Positions 7,173 through 16,302 of a stretch of DNA of 43,400 nt are shown one piece after another (positions within the stretch are counted from its first letter, which is position 1; each line of letters begins with the position of its first letter). Below the pieces are notes generated by a model that saw only the letters and a list, made by a program, of their open reading frames with translations, ran no database searches and was not told the DNA's origin. Made by a program: the position numbers and the translations under genes. The stretch comes from an uncultured Lysobacterales bacterium (GTDB taxonomy: Bacteria > Pseudomonadota > Gammaproteobacteria > Xanthomonadales > SZUA-36): NCBI GenBank assembly GCA_937924405.1, contig CALDVW010000048.1, positions 1-43,400 on the forward strand. The letters are read 5' to 3'.

Positions 7173-9432
7173 CTCGAACATAGTCGGTCAGTGGACCAGC
7201 GCCCCCGGGGCCCACGATATCGTCACCGGCAAGGCCCGCTACTGCCCTGATCTTCGATTGCCGGGAATGCTGATTGGCAAGCTCTTGTACAGCCCCCACG
7301 CCCGGGCGCGAATCAGGCACCTGGATGTCAGCAAGGCGCGAGCCATACCCGGAGTCTTTGCGGTGATGACACATGAAGACATCGCCGGCGAAAACAGCTA
7401 CCTCTATGCCGCACCCGATCAGCCCTTGCTTGCGGTTGACGAGGTGCGTTTCCAGGGTGATGCCGTGGCGGCGGTCGCCGCAGTTGATGAACAGACCGCT
7501 GACGCCGCGTTGAATGCTATTGAAGTTGAATATGAGGCGCTGGAGGGACTTTTTGATCCGTTACAGGCCATGCAGGCCGGCGCCGAGCAGGTTATGAGCG
7601 GCGAAGAAAATGTCATGATGTCCAGGACATATCGATCCGGAGACGTGGAAGCGGCCCTGGCGGCTGCCGATGTGATTGTCGAGAATACCTACACCACCCC
7701 CTGGGCCGAGCATGCCTTTCTGGAGACCGAGGGCGGTGTCGCCATGGTGGATGATGAAGGCGTCGTCACGGTCTGGTCTTCCTGCCAGGCGCCCCATCGG
7801 GACCGGATGCAAATCGCAAGGGCACTGGCTGTACCGGAAAGCATGGTGCGTGTCATCACGCCTTACATTGGTGGCGCCTTTGGAGGAAAGGACGAGGCCC
7901 ATGTTCAGATTCACGCTGCCTTGCTGGCCTGTGCGGCCGGGCGCCCCGTCAGCCTGGTCCGCGGGCGCCGGGAATCCATCCTGACCCACGTCAAGCGCCA
8001 TCCCTTCATTGTTGAATGCACCACGGCCGCCAGCAGTGACGGTCGGTTGCTGGCCGTGAAGGTCCGGGCGATCGCCGATGCGGGCCCTTATACCAACGCC
8101 ACGCATGAAGTATTGAACAAGTTCGGCGAATTTATCGGTGGGCCCTACCAGGTTCAGAACCTGGAAGTGGAACAGATTGGGGTGCGCACCAACAACCCCA
8201 TCACCGGCGCCTTCCGGGGTTTTGGGGCGCCGCAGGCCGCTTTTGTCTATGAATCTCAGATGGACGACCTGGCACGGAAACTGGATATCGATCCGCTGCA
8301 AATTCGCTTGCTGAACGGTGTCGATACCGGCACGCGCATGTACACCGGTGTCGTGGTTCGCGAGGGCAGCACGATGAAGGAATCTTTGCGCAAGGCGGCT
8401 GAAATGATCGGGTGGGAGAAACGGAATCAGAGCGAACGCCGCCCCGCCAGCCACTTACGCCGCGGCTGGGGTATGGCCACTATTCTCAAGGGCTCGGGCC
8501 TGGGCCGTGGCCTGGCGGACCATGCCGGCGTGGTGCTGGAAATGCACCGTGACGGATCCGTGGCACTGCGCAGCGGCGCCGCGGACATGGGACAGGGAAT
8601 TGTCACGGTCATGGCGCAACTGGCAGCCGAGAAACTGGGCGTCGACATCTCATCGGTCCGGGTTGTCAGGGCCGACACGGCCCGCACGCCGGATGCGGGG
8701 GCCTCATGCGCCAGCCGCCAGGTCATTGTTTCCGGTAATGCCGTCCTGGAAGCGGCCGAAACGATTCGTGAGTCTCTCATGACCATCGCGGCCGGCAAGA
8801 CCAAAATCAGCAAGGACCGGCTGGAGCTGAAAGGCGGGAAACTGCTGGTGGACGGCGAGCCCCACGCCCTTTCCGTGGCAGATCTGGCCTTAAGGGCCAT
8901 TGCATGGGGCTATCCCATGCACGCCGAAAGCCGCTGTCATTTCGAATACCCGGATGATGTGCCCGAGGTCACGTACAAGTACAGCCAGGAAATTTTCCAG
9001 TTTTGTACGCATATTGCGCAGGTCCTGGTGGATTGCGAAACCGGGCAGGTCACGGTGGAGCGCCTGGTTGCCGTTCACGATGCAGGCAAGATGATCAATC
9101 CCGGTGGTGTTTACGGGCAGATCGAAGGCGGTTGTGCACAGGGTATTGGCTACGCACTCACCGAGGAACTGGTCGTCCAGGACGGACATACGCAGAATGC
9201 ATCGTTGGAAAATTACGTGATCCCGATGGCGCTGGACCTTCCGGAGCTGGAGATGGGTGTGCTGGAAGTGCCCGAACCGTCCGGTACGCCGCTGGGCGCC
9301 AAGGGAATTGCCGAATCACCTATCATTCCGACCGCACCCGCGATCCGCAATGCCATTCTCGACGCCATCGGCAAACCGCTTTATCAGTTACCCATGAATG
9401 CCGAGCGCGTTTTGGCCGCAGTTGAAAGTTAG
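7165..9432 (+). CDS. Molybdenum hydroxylase, molybdopterin-binding large subunit
   Basis: A 755-residue catalytic subunit using ATG 7165. Earlier in-frame codons from 7120 lie within the small-subunit gene. Motifs of the xanthine dehydrogenase superfamily include IGGAFGGKDEAHVQIHAALL, NNPITGAFRGFGAPQ, GAADMGQGIVTVMAQ, GGCAQGIGYALTEELV and the C-terminal GAKGIAESPIIPTAPAIRNA, whose Glu corresponds to the catalytic base. The AFRGFG segment is like xanthine dehydrogenase and unlike the Cys-containing active-site loop of true aerobic CO dehydrogenase, so CO oxidation is unlikely. Such enzymes hydroxylate a carbon next to nitrogen in a heterocycle, an aldehyde, or sometimes a CoA thioester. Co-transcription with an acyl-CoA ligase beside carnitine-like genes suggests an N-containing acid or its CoA ester. 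No XdhC-type maturation gene is present. Confidence 0.88.
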   Translation: MNDSNIVGQWTSAPGAHDIVTGKARYCPDLRLPGMLIGKLLYSPHARARIRHLDVSKARAIPGVFAVMTHEDIAGENSYLYAAPDQPLLAVDEVRFQGDAVAAVAAVDEQTADAALNAIEVEYEALEGLFDPLQAMQAGAEQVMSGEENVMMSRTYRSGDVEAALAAADVIVENTYTTPWAEHAFLETEGGVAMVDDEGVVTVWSSCQAPHRDRMQIARALAVPESMVRVITPYIGGAFGGKDEAHVQIHAALLACAAGRPVSLVRGRRESILTHVKRHPFIVECTTAASSDGRLLAVKVRAIADAGPYTNATHEVLNKFGEFIGGPYQVQNLEVEQIGVRTNNPITGAFRGFGAPQAAFVYESQMDDLARKLDIDPLQIRLLNGVDTGTRMYTGVVVREGSTMKESLRKAAEMIGWEKRNQSERRPASHLRRGWGMATILKGSGLGRGLADHAGVVLEMHRDGSVALRSGAADMGQGIVTVMAQLAAEKLGVDISSVRVVRADTARTPDAGASCASRQVIVSGNAVLEAAETIRESLMTIAAGKTKISKDRLELKGGKLLVDGEPHALSVADLALRAIAWGYPMHAESRCHFEYPDDVPEVTYKYSQEIFQFCTHIAQVLVDCETGQVTVERLVAVHDAGKMINPGGVYGQIEGGCAQGIGYALTEELVVQDGHTQNASLENYVIPMALDLPELEMGVLEVPEPSGTPLGAKGIAESPIIPTAPAIRNAILDAIGKPLYQLPMNAERVLAAVES

Positions 9433-9439
9433 CGGCCGG

Positions 9440-10492
9440 CTACCTGTCAATTTTTTCTGAAGAGATTTTTTTTATTCTGGCCTTGGTGAACTGGCTGATC
9501 CCCGGCCAGTAGGGCGTCGGGTCCGAATCCGGCCACGAGGTTCTGTGATCCCTGGGCCGCACCCCGAACAGGCTGGTGTAGGACTTGCTGAAATACGAGG
9601 AACTGGCGAAACCACAGGCGATGCATATATCCAGTACCGACATGTCCGTATGGGTCAGGAGTACACGGGCTTCCTGCAGCCGCATGGTCCGGTAGAATGC
9701 CACGGCTGAACATCCGAAATGCCGGTTGAATAGCCGCTCGAGCTTGCGCTGGGAAAAACCGAGCTGACTGGAAATCTGCGGGATTGTCAGCGGCTTTTCG
9801 ATATTCTTCTCCATGATTTCAACCGCTTTTTTCAGTGCAGGAACCATCGAAGACTGGTGCCTGGATTTCACCTCTTTTTGCGGCATGTCCGCTTTTCGAA
9901 TGCGTGTATGAAGTAACTGGTCAGCTACCTCCCGGGCCAGTTCCTTGCCGTTTTTGCTCCTGATCTCCTCCAACATCATATCCAGCCCGGCGACGCCGCC
10001 AGCACAGGTCTTGCGCTGACCATCGATGACAAACAGGGCATCATTCAATTCAATGGCGGGGTAGCGCTCCCTGAATGCATTGTGACAATGCCAGTGAATC
10101 GTCGCCGAATGGTTGGTCAGCAATTTAGCTCGGGCAAGCACGTAGCAGCCGGTTTCCGTCGCACCCAGCGTGAAGCCACTGCGGGCCATGTGCTGAAGCC
10201 AACTGAACATTGCGGCGTTTTCATAACGTTCCGCATTCCAGCCGCCACACACGAAAATGGCTTCCCATGCCGTGTCATCAATCCGGATTGCCTGTGTAGG
10301 CACCGGGATGCCACTGCTCGACAGCACGTCTTCGCCATCGGCCGACAGAAATTTCCAGCCATACAGGTTGCGCCCGCTGCAATAGTTGGCAATTCTCAGC
10401 GGCTCGATCAGCGCCGAAAGGCTGAGCATGCTGAACTTGTGCATGAGAACGAAAGCGTAACTGCTTCGTGGTGTCCAGGTTTTCGAGGTCAT
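9440..10492 (-). CDS. GlxA/CdhR-type AraC-family transcriptional activator
   Basis: A 350-residue regulator. The N-terminal half (about 10-195) is a DJ-1/PfpI-like domain (YAFVLMHKFSMLSLSALIEP, AIFVCGGWNAERYENAAMFSW, GATETGCYVLARAKLL). The C-terminal part (about 235-330) holds two AraC helix-turn-helix motifs (LTIPQISSQLGFSQRKLERLF, MSVLDICIACGFASSSYFSKSY). This architecture matches the activators GbdR, CdhR and SouR of glycine betaine, carnitine and sarcosine catabolism in Pseudomonas. It is divergent from the acyl-CoA dehydrogenase and convergent with the molybdenum hydroxylase, 7 bases apart. Two TGTCGAA boxes lie 40-68 bases upstream of its own start, suggesting autoregulation. It is my candidate for the protein that binds these boxes across the window. 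The ligand is unknown. Confidence 0.85.
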   Translation of the reverse strand: MTSKTWTPRSSYAFVLMHKFSMLSLSALIEPLRIANYCSGRNLYGWKFLSADGEDVLSSSGIPVPTQAIRIDDTAWEAIFVCGGWNAERYENAAMFSWLQHMARSGFTLGATETGCYVLARAKLLTNHSATIHWHCHNAFRERYPAIELNDALFVIDGQRKTCAGGVAGLDMMLEEIRSKNGKELAREVADQLLHTRIRKADMPQKEVKSRHQSSMVPALKKAVEIMEKNIEKPLTIPQISSQLGFSQRKLERLFNRHFGCSAVAFYRTMRLQEARVLLTHTDMSVLDICIACGFASSSYFSKSYTSLFGVRPRDHRTSWPDSDPTPYWPGISQFTKARIKKISSEKIDR

Positions 10493-10531
10493 AATCGTAT
10501 TTTGACCAAAATCGAGTCAGAGTAACATCTT

Positions 10532-10608
10532 TTCGACAGGAAACTATTATTATTTCGACATGACTCATGCCTGATCCTCTGTGGCGAAATCCTTGCGTTA
10601 CTGTCGAA
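10532..10608. promoter_or_regulatory. Divergent control region with three TGTCGAA boxes
   Basis: Between the AraC regulator and the acyl-CoA dehydrogenase, TTCGACA occurs at 10532-10538 and 10554-10560. These two read TGTCGAA toward the regulator and are spaced 22 bases, close to two helical turns. TGTCGAA at 10602-10608 reads toward the dehydrogenase at -80 to -74 from its ATG. Two same-face direct repeats are a usual layout for AraC-family activators with two helix-turn-helix motifs. Confidence 0.6.
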
Positions 10609-10681
10609 TATTCAAAACAATCCAACAGGCGAGTCTTTCATTATCAGTTTTTGATTTTGGGCAATGCAATCGGGGTCGTAT

Positions 10682-11842
10682 ATGAATTTTCAGCTCACAG
10701 AAGAACAGCGCATGATTCTGGATTCGCTCAGGGCGTTCATGGATCAGGAGATTTATCCACATGAAGTGGAGGCGGACCGAACCGGAACGGTTCCACCGGA
10801 ACTGTGCCGGCACATCAGGCAAAAGGCTATCGAAATGGGCTTTTTCGCGATGAACCTGCCGGAATCTGTCGGCGGCGGTGGCCTGAATTATTCGACCATG
10901 GGGCTGATCGAAAGGGAACTGGGAAAGTCCAGTTGGGCCCTGGCCGGCAATATCGGCCGTCCCACAGAACTGCTGCTGGCCTGCGAAGGTGAGCAGATAG
11001 CGCGTTACCTGGAACCTGCAGTAAGCGGACAGAAGCACGAATGTTTTGCATTGACGGAACCCGGCGCCGGTTCGGACATCATGTCGATGAAGACCCGGGC
11101 GGTGCAGGATGGAGACGACTACATCATTAACGGCTACAAGCATTTTATCAGCGCCCATACCGTCCCTGATTTCGCCATCGTATTCGCCGTGACCGGGGAA
11201 GACGAGACGCCCCGGGGATCACGCAAGCGGGTGACCGCCTTCCTGGTCGATTGCGGCGAACCCGGCTTCGAAATGACCCTTGGCCCGCAATGCACCAGCC
11301 AGCGCGCCTACCGCACCTATGAACTCGCTTTCAACGACTGCAGGGTCAACAAGGCGCGGATCCTGGGTCAGGAAGGTAACGGACTGGAATTGGCGGACAA
11401 GTGGCTCAAAATGGGCAGGGTCTATGTCGGCGCCCAGTGCTGCGGCAAGATGGAACGGATGCTGGATCTGGCGGCCGAATGGGCGACGACACGCAAACAG
11501 TTCGGCAAAGCGATAGGCCGCTTCCAGGGCACCTCGTTCAAACTCGCCGACATGGCGACCGACCTCCATGCTGCCGACCTGATGGTGCAGTATGCCTGCC
11601 AAAGAGCCGACGAGGGCGCCATGTCTCCGCAGGATGCAGCGATGGCCAAACTGTTCGCCACCGAAGCGGTCGGCCGGGTCGCTGATCATACCGTGCAGAT
11701 CTATGGCGGCATGGGGCTGATGGAAGATTTGCCGGTGGAGCGCCTGTGGCGGGATTCACGGCTCGAGCGAATCTGGGACGGCACTTCAGAAATTCAGCGG
11801 CATATCATCAGCCGTACCCTGTTGCGGGAGTATGAGGGCTAA
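10682..11842 (+). CDS. Acyl-CoA dehydrogenase, possibly gamma-butyrobetainyl-CoA dehydrogenase
   Basis: A 386-residue flavoprotein of the usual length. The ATG at 10682 gives the standard beginning MNFQLTEEQRMILDSLRAF; an ATG at 10664 would add six residues. FAD and substrate motifs are CFALTEPGAGSDIMSMKTRA and the C-terminal AVGRVADHTVQIYGGMGLME. Near the C-terminus RIWDGTSEIQRH carries Asp where many members carry the catalytic Glu. It would desaturate an acyl-CoA to the enoyl-CoA that the CaiD-like hydratase accepts. That fits the route gamma-butyrobetainyl-CoA to crotonobetainyl-CoA to carnitinyl-CoA, though no ETF genes are nearby. It is divergent from the AraC regulator with a TGTCGAA box upstream. 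The substrate is inferred from context. Confidence 0.8.
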   Translation: MNFQLTEEQRMILDSLRAFMDQEIYPHEVEADRTGTVPPELCRHIRQKAIEMGFFAMNLPESVGGGGLNYSTMGLIERELGKSSWALAGNIGRPTELLLACEGEQIARYLEPAVSGQKHECFALTEPGAGSDIMSMKTRAVQDGDDYIINGYKHFISAHTVPDFAIVFAVTGEDETPRGSRKRVTAFLVDCGEPGFEMTLGPQCTSQRAYRTYELAFNDCRVNKARILGQEGNGLELADKWLKMGRVYVGAQCCGKMERMLDLAAEWATTRKQFGKAIGRFQGTSFKLADMATDLHAADLMVQYACQRADEGAMSPQDAAMAKLFATEAVGRVADHTVQIYGGMGLMEDLPVERLWRDSRLERIWDGTSEIQRHIISRTLLREYEG

Positions 11843-11871
11843 CCCGGCTGGATAATCGGTTTAAAGGGTCT

Positions 11872-13476
11872 CTATAAATTCGCCAGCAGACCGGCTTGCG
11901 CCAGCCTGGCTTCAAGCGGCGCAAGCTGATGCTCGTAATGCCGCCATTTCTGAATTGAGCTGGAATACAGCGGCCGCCGAACCTGCACTGCGCTGGCGGT
12001 GGTGGAAGCGGCTTTCGACTTATGAAATTCCAGGCATTCGGGCTCCCAGTCCAGGCCACAATGAGCAAGCAGGCGCCTGGCCTGCCGTTCAGTGTCCGTG
12101 ACCACGTCTTCGTAAGCCACATCCAGGATCAAGCCGGGCAAAACATCGTGCCAATGATCCATCAATTTGCGATAGGCAATGTAGTAGGTGGCCAATTCAT
12201 CGAGATCATAGGAAAACGGATAGGCCTGCCCGAACAGGGTCTTGAACACGGCGTAACAGGTATCCATGGGATCACGAACCATGTGGATGATCCGGGCCTG
12301 TGGCAGCGCACGATGGATCAGGCCGCAATACAGAAAATTGAACGGCAACTTATCGATGAAATACTTTGCTTCCGGCCCCACGGCCTGGCGCGCAGCGAAC
12401 ACATACTGACGGCCGAGCCGGCTGAAGTCGACGCTGAGCGAGGCCTTTACGATCCGGTCTTTCGCCACCGGCCTGCCATTTGAATGCCGCTGGATCTCCT
12501 TGACCAGTTCACTTGAAAAATCATGCAGCTCGCCCGCCGAGGAGACCCGGGAATGGCCGGCCAGTATGCGCTCGGCCAGGGTCGTTCCCGTACGCGGCAT
12601 TCCAACAATGAATATGGGCGCTTCGTCATCAAATCCCGGACCCCTGGCGCAGATTTCTGAATCGGCGTAACAGCGGCGAATGTCATCCAGCACGGCCACG
12701 TCACCGTCCACGTTGTATTCAAGGTGGCGGCGGCGTATTGCCGAACCGCTTGCCAGGGCCTTGAATGATTTTTGATAAGCCTGGATATCCTCGGCCTCCT
12801 TAGCCAGGGCATAGTAGAGATTCATCTCGCCTTTCCAGTCATTGGCGCCCCTGGCTATCCGGCTTTCAAGGTCATCAATATGGTTATTTTCCGCCGTCTG
12901 CCGTCTGAGGTCAGCGCGAAACAGCACCGACTGGTGGTTTTCCGGGCAGTCTCGAATCACTCTTTCGATGATCTCCTCCGCTTCATCCAGTTCACCAAGA
13001 AATCGCAGGCAGGTAGCCAGGTTGAACAGGGCACTGGGATTTTCCGGTTCCAACTCAAGGGCCTTGAGAAAAACCTCTTTCGCCTGGCTGACATCGTCAA
13101 TCTGGTTGAGGATAGACCCGGCAACGACCAGCACGGCCACGTCACGCGGAGCACGGGCGATGGTATTATCGATTGCCGCCCGCACCGATTCACGTTTGCC
13201 AAGAACCAGCTGACATTGTGCCAGCAGCAGGTGCAAGGCGGCTTTGTCCGAAATCGTAAGCGCCTTTTTTGCGTGTTGCAGGGCCAGTTTCGCATTGCCG
13301 ACCTGCAGCGCTGTCTTGCTCATCAGGTATTGTGCCGCTTCCATTTGCGGCGCGAGGCGAACCAGTTTTTCACTGGCCTGCATGGCGCTCGAATAGCGCC
13401 CTTCTTTCAGATACTTCCATCCCTGCCTGGCCAGGTCCTCGGGTTTATCGGCTAACTGAAGGGGTGGTCTGTGCAT
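11872..13476 (-). CDS. TPR-sulfotransferase fusion 1
   Basis: A 534-residue protein. Residues about 10-235 form tetratricopeptide repeats (WKYLKEGRYSSAMQASEKLV, ALELEPENPSALFNLATCL). Residues about 280-525 form a Sulfotransfer_3-type domain. The PAPS 5'-phosphosulfate loop is IFIVGMPRTGTTLAERILAG near residue 293. The 3'-phosphate-binding region is ARIIHMVRDPMDTCYAVFKT, and the C-terminal VQVRRPLYSSSIQKWRHYE is typical of the family. No signal peptide is seen, so it acts in the cytoplasm. Fold and motifs resemble tyrosylprotein sulfotransferases, but the acceptor is unknown. It lies directly downstream of a TonB receptor gene, separated by a strong intrinsic terminator, and is convergent with the acyl-CoA dehydrogenase. 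Confidence 0.85.
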   Translation of the reverse strand: MHRPPLQLADKPEDLARQGWKYLKEGRYSSAMQASEKLVRLAPQMEAAQYLMSKTALQVGNAKLALQHAKKALTISDKAALHLLLAQCQLVLGKRESVRAAIDNTIARAPRDVAVLVVAGSILNQIDDVSQAKEVFLKALELEPENPSALFNLATCLRFLGELDEAEEIIERVIRDCPENHQSVLFRADLRRQTAENNHIDDLESRIARGANDWKGEMNLYYALAKEAEDIQAYQKSFKALASGSAIRRRHLEYNVDGDVAVLDDIRRCYADSEICARGPGFDDEAPIFIVGMPRTGTTLAERILAGHSRVSSAGELHDFSSELVKEIQRHSNGRPVAKDRIVKASLSVDFSRLGRQYVFAARQAVGPEAKYFIDKLPFNFLYCGLIHRALPQARIIHMVRDPMDTCYAVFKTLFGQAYPFSYDLDELATYYIAYRKLMDHWHDVLPGLILDVAYEDVVTDTERQARRLLAHCGLDWEPECLEFHKSKAASTTASAVQVRRPLYSSSIQKWRHYEHQLAPLEARLAQAGLLANL

Positions 13477-13528
13477 GAGGTGATTCTAACGATTTCACGA
13501 AGGTTGCGCTCGGCAGGGTCCGGCCAAG

Positions 13529-13551
13529 AAAAAGCCAGGCGAATGCCTGGC
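13529..13551 (-). terminator. Intrinsic terminator between TonB receptor 1 and TPR-sulfotransferase 1
   Basis: Read on the minus strand, GCCAGGC, loop ATTC, GCCTGGC is followed by TTTTT. It lies 28 bases after the receptor stop and about 50 bases before the sulfotransferase ATG, so part of the receptor transcription probably stops before the sulfotransferase. Confidence 0.85.
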
Positions 13552-13579
13552 CGTTTCCTGTTGTCCGCGATTAAAAAAC

Positions 13580-16027
13580 CTACTTGAACTTGTATCGCAG
13601 CTGGGCGCCAAAAGTACGCGGCCGTTGCACAAAGTGGTAGGCGTAGTTGAGATAACCCTCTTCAAGCTGTCCGCCTGTGATACCGACTTCGTCGAACGCG
13701 TTGTCAAGAAATACGCGCAAACCCCACCTGGGTTTCTCCAGCCCTACAGCGAAGTTCCAGATCGAAAAGCTGTCCAGGTCTTCATAATTTCCCCATAAGG
13801 GATTCGGCGCAGTTTCGGCACTGCCCCGGTAAAACGCGTTGGCATGGAAGTAAATATCACCCATGTCCACCGGCCAGTAGTAATCGGTGGACAAAGACGC
13901 CATGTGCTTGGGTACACCCGGCAGCTGATCACCTTTAAACAATGCACTACTGCCAACGAAGCCATTCTTGTCCCATTCCGACTTGGTGTAGTTGTAACCG
14001 AACATATAGGTCCAGTTTTCGGTAAACATGCCGGCCAGTTCCACCTCCACACCCGTGGCGGTTGCGTCGGTGCCATTAACGATGGCCGAGAAGGCATTGA
14101 TCTCGGTAAAAGTATCGAATTGCGTTTTCTCCCACTCGATATAGAAAGCAGCCAGCGTATAAGACATCTTGCCGCCCGGGGTCGAACCCTTGTAACCGAT
14201 CTCCCAGTTGGTGGCTTCATCCGGGTCATAACCTTCGTAAATACCGGGTTCCTCCGGCCAGGGCCCCTGTGTCGGGACCGCGTTGGCGCCGCCGTGGCGA
14301 AAACCCTCGGACCAGGTGAAGTACATCTTGCTGTGATCGGTCACGTCAAACGAAGTGTTGAATTTGAATATCTGGTCCGAAATATCCTCGGCCAGCATGG
14401 TCGTCGTGGTGATACCGTCACCACCGGGATCGCCACAGGTCGCCGGCGCGTAATACAGTGACGGGCAAAATGGCGCGTGGAACACGAACAACTGGTCGAA
14501 TTCCTGGTCGAAAACACGCACGCCGCCGGTGACCTGCCAGCGATCGTTGATGTGGTAGGTCAATTCACCGAATGCGGCCAGATCGGTGAAATTCCACTCC
14601 CTTTCCGCCGGGTATACAACGTCACCGGGTGGTGGAACGACAGCATAGGTAAACGGGTCGTTGATGATGTAGTCCCTCAGCCCGGGAATGGTCTGCACTT
14701 CGTTGACGAAAAAGTCCTGGTCCATGTAATAGAGGCCGACCACCCAGTCCCAATTCGAGTCGGTGTTGTTGGACACCAGGCGGAATTCCTGGGCAATGAT
14801 GTCCTGCCCCGAGTCACCCACGCTGATCGCGGTGGTGTAGGGATAGTAATAATTGGTGTACCAGTAGAAAGCCGTCTGGTACAGGCCGGTGGCGTCACGC
14901 GCCCACTCGGCTTCGGAGGTGGTATACGAGGTGGAAGAAGACAGCGTCGCGAAACCCAGGTTGACCTCAATGTCCATGCCTAGCAGGTCCATTTCGGATT
15001 CCATCGGCTCTTCGTAAGGGATCAGTTGCACATATTCTTCATCGATATTGGCGCTCTCGAATTCGAAACTGTGAGATTGGCGGTTGTCGACTTCGAGATC
15101 CTGGTGCTGCCAGGTCAGCAGGATATTGGTATTGTCGGTGACATCGAATGAACCCATGCCACGGAAATACCAGTCGGTGCTGTCATTCTGATCCTTCTGG
15201 CGCGGCTTGGTTTTCCAGCTGTAGTCTCCCTCCGGGATCGGATAGCCGTTCTCGTCGGGCTCGACCCGGCCGTCGTAGTCGATAAATCCACCCAGTTGAC
15301 GAATACCTGCTGCAAATCTCAGGGCGGAGCGATCGCTGATGGGCTGGTTCCAAACGGCGCTCAGGTCATAGTTCATCTCGCTGCTGTGCGCGGTGGCTGA
15401 TAGCTCCGCCCACGTTTCAAAAGTGGTCTCTTCCGTCGAGGGTGTGTTTGGAATGAAACGCAGCGTACCGCCAAGGGAGCCTGAGCCGTACAGCGTGCCC
15501 TGCGGGCCGCGCAAAACCTCGACCCGGCTCAGGTCGGCGGTCTGGAAATTGGCGAAGATCGGGATATTGCCGAAGTAGGTCGATACGGCCGGTTGCGCCA
15601 GGAAGGGCGTGTCAGCGGCGCCGGACTGGCTGGTGGCATTCAGGCCGCGAAGAATGATGTAGTTGTTGTTGTTGGCGACCCGTGGCCCCTGCTCCAGGTA
15701 GGCGATGCCGGGTACGACCCGCACCAGGTCCGAAAGGTCCTGCACGCCTGCGCGCCGGATGTCTTTGCCGGAAATGGCCGAGATGGCGTAAGGCACATCA
15801 AAGATCGTGGTTTCCCTGCGCGTCGCCGTAACCGTCACCTCTTCCAGGGCGTAATCGCTCCTGTAGCCCTCGGCGTCATCGTTGTCCTGGGCGGATGCCG
15901 GGGTAACCGCAAGGGTCGAAGACACCGCGATAACCGAACCGTACACCAGGCCTCTGCGAATGGCCCTGGTTAGGGGTGAGATTTGTAGCCGGGAAGTATC
16001 CAGGCTGTCAGCGTAAATGTGACTCAT
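13580..16027 (-). CDS. TonB-dependent outer-membrane receptor 1
   Basis: An 815-residue receptor. The signal peptide is unusually long: about 20 polar residues containing ISPLTRAIRR precede the hydrophobic core and the cleavage site after ASAQ near residue 47. The TonB box and plug begin at LEEVTVTATRRETTIFDVPY, and the plug continues to VEVLRGPQGTLYGSGSLGGT. A 22-stranded barrel follows, ending in a terminal Phe-containing strand (RTFGAQLRYKFK). It imports a ligand across the outer membrane using TonB energy. An AAGAGGATCATC Shine-Dalgarno region precedes the ATG, and a TGTCGAA box is at -125 to -119. The ligand cannot be read from sequence. The shared box and neighbourhood suggest a compound of the carnitine-like pathway. 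Confidence 0.92.
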   Translation of the reverse strand: MSHIYADSLDTSRLQISPLTRAIRRGLVYGSVIAVSSTLAVTPASAQDNDDAEGYRSDYALEEVTVTATRRETTIFDVPYAISAISGKDIRRAGVQDLSDLVRVVPGIAYLEQGPRVANNNNYIILRGLNATSQSGAADTPFLAQPAVSTYFGNIPIFANFQTADLSRVEVLRGPQGTLYGSGSLGGTLRFIPNTPSTEETTFETWAELSATAHSSEMNYDLSAVWNQPISDRSALRFAAGIRQLGGFIDYDGRVEPDENGYPIPEGDYSWKTKPRQKDQNDSTDWYFRGMGSFDVTDNTNILLTWQHQDLEVDNRQSHSFEFESANIDEEYVQLIPYEEPMESEMDLLGMDIEVNLGFATLSSSTSYTTSEAEWARDATGLYQTAFYWYTNYYYPYTTAISVGDSGQDIIAQEFRLVSNNTDSNWDWVVGLYYMDQDFFVNEVQTIPGLRDYIINDPFTYAVVPPPGDVVYPAEREWNFTDLAAFGELTYHINDRWQVTGGVRVFDQEFDQLFVFHAPFCPSLYYAPATCGDPGGDGITTTTMLAEDISDQIFKFNTSFDVTDHSKMYFTWSEGFRHGGANAVPTQGPWPEEPGIYEGYDPDEATNWEIGYKGSTPGGKMSYTLAAFYIEWEKTQFDTFTEINAFSAIVNGTDATATGVEVELAGMFTENWTYMFGYNYTKSEWDKNGFVGSSALFKGDQLPGVPKHMASLSTDYYWPVDMGDIYFHANAFYRGSAETAPNPLWGNYEDLDSFSIWNFAVGLEKPRWGLRVFLDNAFDEVGITGGQLEEGYLNYAYHFVQRPRTFGAQLRYKFK

Positions 16028-16145
16028 GATGATCCTCTTTGCCTGCGTTTGCGATTTGATACCGCTGATTCAATATTTTATTTTTGTATACAGAACCTTA
16101 ACGGAGATCATGATCGGGCAAGGCGCAGCTGTCTTGTTGTCCTTA

Positions 16146-16152
16146 TTCGACA
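16146..16152 (-). promoter_or_regulatory. TGTCGAA box upstream of TonB receptor 1
   Basis: TTCGACA on the plus strand, reading TGTCGAA toward the receptor 119-125 bases before its ATG. It lies in the AT-rich divergent gap shared with the lipoprotein hydrolase. Only one exact copy is present here. Confidence 0.5.
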
Positions 16153-16302
16153 AAAATAGAATATTTTAGGTCGCATCCGATCACATGGACCCCCGGCGAT
16201 CAACACCATCTGCGTTATGATTGAGTGTGGGCACATACGGTGCGGCAAGCCGGTGTCGCCATGGGTAAAACCGCTTTTACAGCAGCTGGAGAAGGAAAGA
16301 TA

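Noticed and set aside
7165-9432. Aerobic CO dehydrogenase large subunit
   Set aside because: The active-site loop is the AFRGFG type of xanthine dehydrogenase relatives, not the Cys-containing loop of true CO dehydrogenase.
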